A stretch of 32,854 nucleotides of DNA from JABMNX01 sp964625905 (GTDB lineage: Bacteria > Patescibacteriota > Minisyncoccia > Phycocordibacterales > JABMNX01), in NCBI GenBank assembly GCA_964625905.1, contig CAZVBS010000006.1, positions 1 to 32,854 on the forward strand, read 5' to 3'. The translations under genes and the position numbers were made by a program. A model generated the notes under the pieces. That model did no database searches. It was not told the DNA's origin and saw nothing but the letters and a program-made list of their open reading frames with translations. Shown here piece by piece: positions 15,328 to 22,699 of this stretch (the stretch's first letter is position 1; every line of letters begins with the position of its first letter).

Positions 15328-16395
15328 ATGACTATTCACTTTTTTACATTCAGCGATGCACAAGGAGGATCTTCGCGCCAGCGTGCATTTAAAGTTGCAC
15401 ACAAGTTACAAGAACGTGGTTTTAATATAGCTATACATAAACCACCAGTCCTTTTTATTTCACGCACACCATGGCCAAGGAAAGGTACTTTAATCTACCA
15501 AGTAATTCGTAGTCTTTTTTCTATACAAAAAGGGGATGTAATATTTTTACAACGTACAATTTCAAATAAATATTTTTTTGTGATTATGGTGACTTATTTG
15601 TTTATATTTCGCAGAAAAATGATTTTTGATTTTGATGACCCTGTTTATCTACACAGTTTTTTCAAAACTAAAGTATTTACACGTATGGCAGATGTAGTCA
15701 TCACGTGTAGTCATGCACAAGCTGAATGGGCAAAGCAATATAACAATAATGTGCATATTATTCATATATCTCTTGATTTTCCTAAATACAAAAAGTTTAC
15801 AAAAAATTATTCTATTGGATCTACGCCTCAAATCATTGGATGGGTGGGGAATGCACCTGAACATGTTAATAATTTGGAAATACTAGCATCAGTATTTAGA
15901 AAACTTCTTAAGAAAACCACTCTTCCTTTTAAATTTGTTCTTATAGGAGCACTTAAAGATAAAAAAATATATGATCTATTCCAACAGATTCCTAACCTTA
16001 ATGTGGAGTTTATTGATGAGTTAGAGTGGAATGATCCAGAAAGTGTACCAAGAGAGATTCAAAAATTCGATATAGGGGTTGTAACACACCAGAGTGAAGG
16101 TGAGTGGAATAAGGCAAAGACATCTTTCAAGGTACTTGAATATATGTCCTGCGGAGTAGCTACTGTAGTGAGTAAATTTGGTGAGATGCCGTATGTTATA
16201 CAAGATGGAGTAAACGGATGTATCGCAGACACAGAAGAAGAATGGGTAGAAAAACTAGAAATACTACTTGCTAACAAAGAACTACGTACAAAACTCGGCA
16301 GCGGCGGACAAAAACGAGTGCAGGAGGAATATTGTTATGATACAATCGTACCGCGCCTAATTGATATATTAACTTGTAATTACAATCCAGTTTAG
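15328..16395 (+). CDS. GT-B (GT4-like) glycosyltransferase
   Basis: This protein has 355 residues from the ATG at 15328. The frame is open upstream into the radical SAM gene, but the terminator, the promoter and the typical start MTIHFFTFSD favour this codon. The N-terminal half has the acceptor-domain pattern DAQGGSSRQRAFKVAHKLQERG and MIFDFDDPVYL. The donor half has IIGWVGNAPEHVNNLEIL, FVLIGALKDKKIYDL, KTSFKVLEYMSCGVATVVS and PYVIQDGVNGCIA. The FDFDDPV segment and the KxLEYM helix are familiar from GT4-related enzymes of bacterial surface-glycan loci. It may head a short transcript with the sulfotransferase, 67 bases downstream. Confidence 0.8.
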   Translation: MTIHFFTFSDAQGGSSRQRAFKVAHKLQERGFNIAIHKPPVLFISRTPWPRKGTLIYQVIRSLFSIQKGDVIFLQRTISNKYFFVIMVTYLFIFRRKMIFDFDDPVYLHSFFKTKVFTRMADVVITCSHAQAEWAKQYNNNVHIIHISLDFPKYKKFTKNYSIGSTPQIIGWVGNAPEHVNNLEILASVFRKLLKKTTLPFKFVLIGALKDKKIYDLFQQIPNLNVEFIDELEWNDPESVPREIQKFDIGVVTHQSEGEWNKAKTSFKVLEYMSCGVATVVSKFGEMPYVIQDGVNGCIADTEEEWVEKLEILLANKELRTKLGSGGQKRVQEEYCYDTIVPRLIDILTCNYNPV

Positions 16396-16462
16396 TATTT
16401 TTAGCCTGACGAATTTAGTATTAAGTCCATGTTTAGTTGTTTTGCATTAAAATATAAAACAT

Positions 16463-17356
16463 ATGAAATCATTAAAATATAAAAACACACTCATATTTCT
16501 ACATGTTCCAAAAGTTGCCGGAACTACTTTAATGCAAATACTTCGCCGGCAATTTCCTGCAAACACAGAGCACAATATCTACACAAGAAGTATCGGACAC
16601 TTAGAAGACCTTAAAAATCTTTCTAAAGAAGAAATAAGCAAACTAAGACTGGTACACGCTCATTCACCTCTTGTACCTCACACATTTTTAGTTCAAGGGT
16701 GCGACTATATAACAATGTTAAGGAATCCTGTGGAGAGGGTAATATCTCAATATTACTTCATTCTTTTTAGCTCCGAAAGTAGCGTCGATGGATTTAGAAA
16801 AGACATGACTTTAAGGGACTACGTTGAGAGTGGTGCAGCAATCGTGAATAATATGCATGTCAGACTGTTGTGTGGAATAGCAACTCCGTTTACTTTTGAC
16901 GTAGGAGAACCTCTCCCAACTAATGCGCTAGAGATTGCTAAAGAAAATCTCAAGAAACATTTTAAAGTTGTTGGTATTACAGAGAGATTTGATGAATCTC
17001 TTCTCATACTACAAAAGAGTTTTGGTTGGAAAAATGTTTATTATTCAAGACAGTATGTAAGTAAGAAGCGATTGTCTCAAGATGAAATATCACCTGACAT
17101 ACTTTCTATAATTGAAGAGAATAATAAACTGGACAAAAAACTTTACGAATTTGCTCAATCTTTACTGCACGAATCAATTGAAGAATATGGCCCATCTTTT
17201 GGTAAAGATTTGACTCATTTCAAAACAAGAAATAGATTTATTTCAAAATTATTTAGGTGTAGAGAATTTTTTGTTATATTAAAAAATAAAATCTCGGTAT
17301 TTTTGCCTTCAATAATTAAAAAGCCAATAAAATATATACTTACTCGTATACATTGA
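16463..17356 (+). CDS. Sulfotransferase family protein
   Basis: This protein of 297 residues carries both PAPS-binding signatures of carbohydrate sulfotransferases. The 5'-phosphosulfate loop HVPKVAGTTL lies at residues 14-23 and the 3'-phosphate motif LRNPVERVISQYYF at about 86-99. A downstream Arg/Lys-rich region and a hydrophobic C terminus complete the length usual for the Sulfotransfer_2 group. The enzyme would move a sulfuryl group from PAPS to a hydroxyl of a sugar or related acceptor. No PAPS-making genes (cysD/N/C) are in the window, so donor supply is unexplained. Its place between glycosyltransferases and the rhamnose operon suggests a sulfated surface glycan. Confidence 0.82.
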   Translation: MKSLKYKNTLIFLHVPKVAGTTLMQILRRQFPANTEHNIYTRSIGHLEDLKNLSKEEISKLRLVHAHSPLVPHTFLVQGCDYITMLRNPVERVISQYYFILFSSESSVDGFRKDMTLRDYVESGAAIVNNMHVRLLCGIATPFTFDVGEPLPTNALEIAKENLKKHFKVVGITERFDESLLILQKSFGWKNVYYSRQYVSKKRLSQDEISPDILSIIEENNKLDKKLYEFAQSLLHESIEEYGPSFGKDLTHFKTRNRFISKLFRCREFFVILKNKISVFLPSIIKKPIKYILTRIH

Positions 17357-17362
17357 TTAAAC

Positions 17363-17377
17363 TACCTCAGTGAGGTA
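17363..17377 (+). promoter_or_regulatory. Short perfect palindrome upstream of rmlB
   Basis: TACCTCA and TGAGGTA flank a single G, ending 10 bases before the rmlB start codon. It may be an operator or a small hairpin that affects translation of the rhamnose genes. No clear -10/-35 pair could be assigned next to it. Confidence 0.35.
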
Positions 17378-17387
17378 ATCTAAGTGA

Positions 17388-18410
17388 ATGAAAACATTTG
17401 GTGGAGCTACTATTCTCGTCTGTGGCGGAGCTGGTTTTATAGGTTCTAATTTTATACGAATAGTGTTGTCTTCATATCCACGAGCCAAAGTGGTGTGTGT
17501 AGATGCGCTTACGTATGCTGGTAATAAAGATAATCTTAAGGGGATCCCTAAGGAACACCTGACTTTTGTGAAAGGAGATATCACCAACCGAGCGCTTATG
17601 TTACGAGTGTTTGCAAAGTATAAGCCCGTGTACGTGATAAATTTTGCAGCAGAGTCACATGTCGATAGAAGTATTCATGGTGGTGCAGAGTCATTTATGC
17701 TAACCAATGTGCTTGGCACAACCGTACTGCTTGAAGTGTTGAGGAATACTTCTTCTGTAAAAAAGTTCGTGCAGGTGAGTACTGACGAAGTATATGGTAG
17801 TCTCTCGCTTAATTCAAAAAAGAAGTTTACTGAACAGACGCCTCTTGCTCCAAATTCTCCCTATGCTTCGTCTAAAGCTGCTGCGGACTTGGTAGCACGT
17901 TCTTTCTTTGTTACGTATGGAGTACCAGTAGTTATTACACGCTGTTCAAACAATTACGGCCCATACCAATATCCAGAGAAGCTTATACCATATTCCATCA
18001 CACGACTCCTAAAGGGAGAGCCTATAGCTATTTATGGAGATGGTTTGTACGTGCGTGACTGGATTCATGTTGACGACCATTGTACGGCGTTAATTCGTTC
18101 ATTATTGGATGGTGTACCAGGCGAAGTTTACAATATCGGTGCAGATGACGAAGTAACCAATCTCAGTCTCGCGAAGTTATTACTATCGTGTCTAGATAAA
18201 AATACAGACGATATTGTTTTTGTGAAAGATCGTCCCGGTCACGACCGTCGATATTCTGTAGATTCGAGTAAGGTGAGGCGTGAGCTAAAATGGAAACCAA
18301 AACATACCTTTAAACGTTCATTCAAACCAACAGTTGAGTGGTATGTAGAAAATACTAGATGGGCAAAGCGCTCTTTGGCACGCGCGGGTGTAGCTAACAC
18401 ACATATATAA
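17388..18410 (+). CDS. rmlB: dTDP-glucose 4,6-dehydratase
   Basis: This enzyme of 340 residues catalyses the second step of dTDP-L-rhamnose synthesis, converting dTDP-glucose to dTDP-4-keto-6-deoxyglucose. The NAD-binding GGAGFIG is at 13-19, the conserved AAESHVDRSI at about 88-97, the catalytic TDE at 132-134 and the Y-x3-K pair at Y159/K163, all as in extended SDR dehydratases. Length is normal for the family. It opens a rmlB-A-C-D operon, with rmlA following after 4 bases. It stands about 30 bases after the sulfotransferase stop. Confidence 0.96.
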   Translation: MKTFGGATILVCGGAGFIGSNFIRIVLSSYPRAKVVCVDALTYAGNKDNLKGIPKEHLTFVKGDITNRALMLRVFAKYKPVYVINFAAESHVDRSIHGGAESFMLTNVLGTTVLLEVLRNTSSVKKFVQVSTDEVYGSLSLNSKKKFTEQTPLAPNSPYASSKAAADLVARSFFVTYGVPVVITRCSNNYGPYQYPEKLIPYSITRLLKGEPIAIYGDGLYVRDWIHVDDHCTALIRSLLDGVPGEVYNIGADDEVTNLSLAKLLLSCLDKNTDDIVFVKDRPGHDRRYSVDSSKVRRELKWKPKHTFKRSFKPTVEWYVENTRWAKRSLARAGVANTHI

Positions 18411-18414
18411 TCTT

Positions 18415-19131
18415 ATGAAAGGCATCATCTTAGCAGGTGGGCTGGGTACGCGCTTGTCGCCACTCACAAAAATAACGAATAAGCATCTATTGCCGGTTTA
18501 TAATAAGCCGATGATTCTGTATCCACTTGAAACCCTAAAACGCTCTGGTATTACAGAGATTCTTATAGTGACCGGACACGAACATGCTGGGCACTTTATG
18601 CAATTTCTTGGGTCAGGAGATGAGTTTGGTGTACATCTATCTTTTGCAGTCCAAGAGGTAAACAACGGTGGTATTGCCGACGCACTTTCTTTCGCAGAGG
18701 ATTTTTCAGACAATGATCCTGTTGCGGTTATATTGGGAGACAATATATTTGAGTATAATTTCACAGATGCGGTCCAAAATTTTAAAAAGGGAGCTACCGC
18801 CTTTTTCAAAGAAGTTTCTGATCCAGAACGGTTCGGTGTACCTGTCTTCTCAGAGGATAAGAAAAAAGTCGATGCGGTTGAAGAAAAACCAAAGAATCCA
18901 AAATCGTCCTATGCACAGACTGGATTTTATCTCTTTGATTCTGAGATATTTACCATTATTAAAACACTAAAGCCCTCTCTTCGTGGAGAACTTGAGTTGA
19001 CTGATGCTATCAATCGTTACATTGCTAAGGAAACGCTATCTTTTGATTTTGTAAAAGGTAAGTGGCTTGATGCGGGGACATTTGACTCACTCCTTGAAGC
19101 AGCAAACTTTTTTCAAACACATAAAAAATAA
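18415..19131 (+). CDS. rmlA: Glucose-1-phosphate thymidylyltransferase (short form)
   Basis: This nucleotidyltransferase of 238 residues joins dTTP and glucose-1-phosphate, the entry step to dTDP-rhamnose. The N-terminal LAGGLGTRLSPLT loop binds the nucleotide, KHLLPVYNKPMI contains the catalytic basic residues, and VILGDNIFE is the metal-binding aspartate region. The C-terminal FVKGKWLDAGTFDSL is also conserved. It lacks the extra C-terminal segment of the roughly 290-residue enterobacterial enzymes and matches the shorter RmlA type. It lies 4 bases after rmlB and 3 bases before rmlC. Confidence 0.95.
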   Translation: MKGIILAGGLGTRLSPLTKITNKHLLPVYNKPMILYPLETLKRSGITEILIVTGHEHAGHFMQFLGSGDEFGVHLSFAVQEVNNGGIADALSFAEDFSDNDPVAVILGDNIFEYNFTDAVQNFKKGATAFFKEVSDPERFGVPVFSEDKKKVDAVEEKPKNPKSSYAQTGFYLFDSEIFTIIKTLKPSLRGELELTDAINRYIAKETLSFDFVKGKWLDAGTFDSLLEAANFFQTHKK

Positions 19132-19134
19132 TTT

Positions 19135-19674
19135 ATGGATGAGTCATTGTTTACAATAACAGAGTTAGCACTACCAGGTGTATTGTTGATTGAGACGCAT
19201 GTTTGGTATGATGAGCGCGGATTTACCGCTAATACATATTCTGTTGAAGATTTTGCAGAATATGGAATTACTACACCTTTTGTTCAAGACGTGGTGTCCT
19301 ATTCAAAGAAAAATGTAGTGAGGGGCTTACATTTTCAATACCCACCTCATGCGCAACACAAACTTGTGCGTTGTTCCAGTGGGGAAATATTTGATGTTGT
19401 TGCAGATCACAATCCGAAATCTCCAGCTTTTGGTAAACATCTTTCCGTGTCGCTAAAAGGGGATGACCAGAAATCGCTGTATATTCCGGATTCATATGCA
19501 CATGGATTTTGTGTAGTGAGTGGACATGCTATTGTTGAATATAAATTAAGCAAAGCATATAATCCAAAATCAGTTGGCGGTGTTCGGTTTGATGACTCTG
19601 TTTTTAGTATTGACTGGCCTGTAAATAACCCAATATTATCCAAACAAGACACTCTCTGGAAGCTACTTTCATAA
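19135..19674 (+). CDS. rmlC: dTDP-4-dehydrorhamnose 3,5-epimerase
   Basis: This cupin-fold epimerase of 179 residues turns dTDP-4-keto-6-deoxyglucose into dTDP-4-keto-L-rhamnose. Conserved elements are WYDERGFTANTYS, VVRGLHFQYPPHAQHKLVRC with the catalytic His, YIPDSYAHGFCVVSG, and the VEYKLSKAYNP tyrosine region. Length and motif order are normal. It is tightly placed after rmlA, with rmlD 12 bases downstream. Confidence 0.95.
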   Translation: MDESLFTITELALPGVLLIETHVWYDERGFTANTYSVEDFAEYGITTPFVQDVVSYSKKNVVRGLHFQYPPHAQHKLVRCSSGEIFDVVADHNPKSPAFGKHLSVSLKGDDQKSLYIPDSYAHGFCVVSGHAIVEYKLSKAYNPKSVGGVRFDDSVFSIDWPVNNPILSKQDTLWKLLS

Positions 19675-19686
19675 TTTTTTTATAAT

Positions 19687-20542
19687 ATGACAATAAACCT
19701 TGAACAAACTCTTATAACAGGTGCCGACGGCATGGTTGGAAGTTATATAGATTTTGGTATTCGTACCAACCACCGCACCTTAGATGTTACTGATCTTAAA
19801 GAAGTTTTGGCTGTATGCAAGAAGCACATGCCAAAACTAATTATTCACCTTGCTGCTGAGACGGACTTTGACCGTTGTGAGCGTGACACTACTCATGCAT
19901 ACACAGTAAATGCTATTGGCACATACAATGTTGCGTTCGCATCTCGCGAGATTGGAGCGAAGCTTGTTTACGTCTCCACATCAGCTGTATTTGATGGAAA
20001 GAAGGAAAAACCATATAAAGAAGACGATGTCCCACGCCCACAAAATCATTACGGTCATTCGAAATACATCGGTGAACTTGCTGTGTCCTCGATGCTTGAT
20101 GACGCTCTTATCCTACGCATAGCTTGGGTGTTTGGTGGAGGAGTTTCAAAAGATCAGAAGTTTGTCGCGAAAATATTAAAACAATTAGACCAATCAACTA
20201 TAAATGTAATCGCAGAAAAACGTGGATCACCAACGTATGGAAAAGATCTTGTTGAAGGTATTAAACAACTGGTTAAAGAAGGCAAGAGTGGTATTTATCA
20301 TATGGGAAATGAAGGAACTCCGACACGCGCTGATGTAGTTAGAGAAATCGTTCGAATCACAGGATCTCCTGTTAATGTTAATGAAGTTAACCAGGATTTT
20401 TTTGCTGCCACTTATGTAGATAGACTTGATAACGAGAGCATCGTNNNNNNNNNNCGTCTCTAGGTCTAATTATATGCGTCCATGGAAAGAAGCTCTCGCT
20501 GAATACATACACACAGAATGGGATTCAGTATTATCTGTATAG
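19687..20542 (+). CDS. rmlD: dTDP-4-dehydrorhamnose reductase, interrupted by an assembly gap
   Basis: This NADPH-dependent reductase performs the last step of dTDP-L-rhamnose synthesis. The cofactor loop TGADGMVGS, the conserved AAETDFDRCERD and VSTSAVFDG, and the catalytic Tyr/Lys in NHYGHSKYIGEL are present. Ten Ns at 20445-20454 break the frame. Beyond them, the last frame switches by one and reads SRSNYMRPWKEALAEYIH to a TAG ending at 20542, which is the normal RmlD C terminus. The gap size is therefore a placeholder: the missing piece should be a multiple of three, and the gene is probably intact in the organism. Confidence 0.92.
20445..20454. other. Assembly gap (10 Ns) inside rmlD
   Basis: Ten undetermined bases join two contigs. 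Reading frames of rmlD on either side disagree by one base, so the real length is not 10 but a multiple of three. Confidence 0.97.
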
Positions 20543-20547
20543 ATTAT

Positions 20548-21432
20548 ATGAAAGGACGACCCAATATTTCCATTGTTGTATTGAATTGGAACACTTCCGA
20601 TCTTTTAAACGGGACACTTAAGTCAATCGTATCAACTGCTGGTGATCTGTCTTACGATGTAACGGTTATCGACAATGCGTCAACTGACGGTGGGCTTTCT
20701 ATAGTAAATGGTGAGTTCAAACAGAATCCACACTTCTCATTTGTACAGATGGAAAAGAATGTCGGTTGGATTGCTATCAATTCTATACTTGACCATACGC
20801 AAGGGGAGTACATTATCACAATTGACCCAGATGCTATCCTACACCCTGACACACTTCAGTCGCTACTTTCATTTATGGAGACTCATTCAGAAGCTGGAGC
20901 AGCTACGGCGAAATTACTTAATGCTGATGGATCTCCACAACTCTACTATCGACGTATCATGACACCAACTTTCTATTTTTTCACCACTGTCTTTGGGAGA
21001 ATACTTGATAAGTATTTCCTTGGATTGCGTTACTGGAAGAGTTATCGTTACAATGATCTTGATCTCAATCAGGTATCAGAGGTAGAGCAACCTGCATGGC
21101 CATGCTTAATTTGGCGACGTGAAGCGCTTGGTGCATGTATTGTCGACAAGCGGCTCCCATTCTATTTTCTTGATGTTGAGATGAGTAAGAGACTTTATAA
21201 GTGGGGTTATAAGATATACATGGTCCCAAGCTCCACTATTACGCATCTGAAGTCGACTTCCTATGGTAAAAGAAATGATTCGTGGAGGTGGAATGAGTAC
21301 TACCGAAGTCTCATTGTATACTTTAAAACGCATTACCCGCTTTATGTGCCTTTGATATGGTTTCTCTCGAAGTTAGATCGTCTTGCGCGGGTTATTATAA
21401 AGAGTGTATTAGGACGTGAGCCTCTACGGTAG
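20548..21432 (+). CDS. GT2-family glycosyltransferase (rhamnosyltransferase-like)
   Basis: This GT-A fold enzyme has 294 residues from the ATG at 20548; an earlier in-frame ATG at 20518 lies inside the rmlD end and is unlikely. The nucleotide-sugar site shows SIVVLNWNTSDLLNGTLKSI, VTVIDNASTDG, the NVGWIAINSIL segment and the metal-binding ITIDPDAIL (DPD in place of DxD). The segment PFYFLDVEMSKRLYKWGYKIYMVP matches the catalytic ED-type region, with Asp-Val-Glu. Position directly behind the rhamnose operon suggests transfer of L-rhamnose from dTDP-rhamnose, which is inference. A run of basic residues ends the protein. Confidence 0.85.
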   Translation: MKGRPNISIVVLNWNTSDLLNGTLKSIVSTAGDLSYDVTVIDNASTDGGLSIVNGEFKQNPHFSFVQMEKNVGWIAINSILDHTQGEYIITIDPDAILHPDTLQSLLSFMETHSEAGAATAKLLNADGSPQLYYRRIMTPTFYFFTTVFGRILDKYFLGLRYWKSYRYNDLDLNQVSEVEQPAWPCLIWRREALGACIVDKRLPFYFLDVEMSKRLYKWGYKIYMVPSSTITHLKSTSYGKRNDSWRWNEYYRSLIVYFKTHYPLYVPLIWFLSKLDRLARVIIKSVLGREPLR

Positions 21433-21444
21433 CTTTTAGTAATT

Positions 21445-21461
21445 GATATTGTTACAATATC
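21445..21461 (+). promoter_or_regulatory. Perfect 17-base palindrome before the C-methyltransferase-like gene
   Basis: GATATTGT and ACAATATC flank a central T, ending 6 bases before the next ATG at 21468. It has the size and symmetry of a repressor site. The AT-rich context could also supply a -10 box, but no convincing pair was found. Confidence 0.4.
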
Positions 21462-21467
21462 AAAATT

Positions 21468-22697
21468 ATGCAGGAATATACCCATAAAACAACATGTCGT
21501 GTGTGCGAAGGTACGGACTTGGTGAAGATACTTGACCTTGACTCAACACCGCCGGCTAACGCATATCTCAGCAAAGATGATTTAAATAAGTCAGAGAGTT
21601 CATTTCCACTAGCACTTTACTTTTGTAGGACATGTTCACTAGCACAGTTACTCGATGTGGTTGACCCAGAGATTCTATTCAAAGACTACCACTTCTTAAC
21701 AAGCGCTAGTGCACCATCTGTAGAACATTTTAAGAACTACGCTAAAGATGTAATAAAGCCACTTATCTCATCAAAAGACGATTTAGTTATTGATATAGGT
21801 GGTAATGACGGTGTGCTTTTGAGTTTTGTAAAAGATTATGCACGAGTACTTAACGTTGATCCCGCTGATAATCTAGCTACGTTGTCGGAAGAAAAAGGAG
21901 TACCATTCTATTCAGCATTTTTTACGTCACAAACTGCTGATGACATTCTAGCCAAATATGGACAGGTGAAAGTAGTTGTAGCAAACAACGTATTTGCACA
22001 CACAGACCCTATACGTGATGTATTTAAAGGAGTATCAAAACTTATTAAAGAAGACGGTACATTTATATTTGAAGTACATTGGGCAAAACATCTTATTGAT
22101 GAAGGTGCTTTTGACCAAATTTATCATGAACACCTTTGTTTTTATTCATTGCACGCAGCCAAGCATCTAGTAGAGGCTAGTGGGATGAAGATATTTGATG
22201 TGGAGGTTGTTCCAATGCAAGGATTATCTCTCCGAGTGTATGTTTCAAAAAACCGCTCTCCAAGTGATCGAGTTTCTCAGATTCTTAAACAAGAGGAGGA
22301 GTTAGGAATGACTAGCGAAACAACTTACTATGAGTTTGCTGAAAATGTTCACAAGAATAAAGACGAAGTGATCGAACTTTTGAAGGAACTTAAAGAACAA
22401 GGTAAAAAAATAGTCGGCTACGGGGCTCCTGCAAAAGGTAACACATTACTCAATTATTATGGTATTGGCACAGAAACTCTAGACTACCTAACAGATACAA
22501 CAGACCTTAAGCAGGGATTATATAGTCCAGGAATGCACATACCCATTGTACCTCCAGATAGGCTTTTGACTGATACTCCAGATTATATATTGCTATTAGC
22601 ATGGAATTTCAAGGATGCAATTCTTGAAAAAGAAAAGGCTCTTCGCGACAAAGGAGTCAAATTTATCATAACTGTACCTGATGTAGTAATAGTATAA
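21468..22697 (+). CDS. Sugar C-methyltransferase-like SAM enzyme
   Basis: This protein of 409 residues shows the three-part layout of NDP-sugar C-methyltransferases (TylCIII/EvaC type). A zinc-binding N terminus has C10, C13, C53 and C56. A Rossmann SAM domain carries LVIDIGGNDGVLLSF (about 106-120) and VVVANNVFAHT. The C-terminal domain has the GYGAPAKGNTLLNYYGI motif. Family members methylate C-3 of deoxy-keto sugars; with rml genes next door, a branched 6-deoxysugar is possible, although homologues of other function exist. The next gene starts 2 bases after the stop. Confidence 0.82.
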   Translation: MQEYTHKTTCRVCEGTDLVKILDLDSTPPANAYLSKDDLNKSESSFPLALYFCRTCSLAQLLDVVDPEILFKDYHFLTSASAPSVEHFKNYAKDVIKPLISSKDDLVIDIGGNDGVLLSFVKDYARVLNVDPADNLATLSEEKGVPFYSAFFTSQTADDILAKYGQVKVVVANNVFAHTDPIRDVFKGVSKLIKEDGTFIFEVHWAKHLIDEGAFDQIYHEHLCFYSLHAAKHLVEASGMKIFDVEVVPMQGLSLRVYVSKNRSPSDRVSQILKQEEELGMTSETTYYEFAENVHKNKDEVIELLKELKEQGKKIVGYGAPAKGNTLLNYYGIGTETLDYLTDTTDLKQGLYSPGMHIPIVPPDRLLTDTPDYILLLAWNFKDAILEKEKALRDKGVKFIITVPDVVIV

Positions 22698-22699
22698 AT

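Noticed and set aside
16432..16458. Possible promoter before the sulfotransferase gene
   Set aside because: TATAAA lies too close to the ATG and no fitting -35 box is at the right distance.
16515..16552. TTGCCGG/CCGGCAA inverted repeat inside the sulfotransferase gene
   Set aside because: The arms are only 7 bases with a long spacer, and they encode normal residues of the PAPS-binding loop and following helix. Chance is the simpler explanation.
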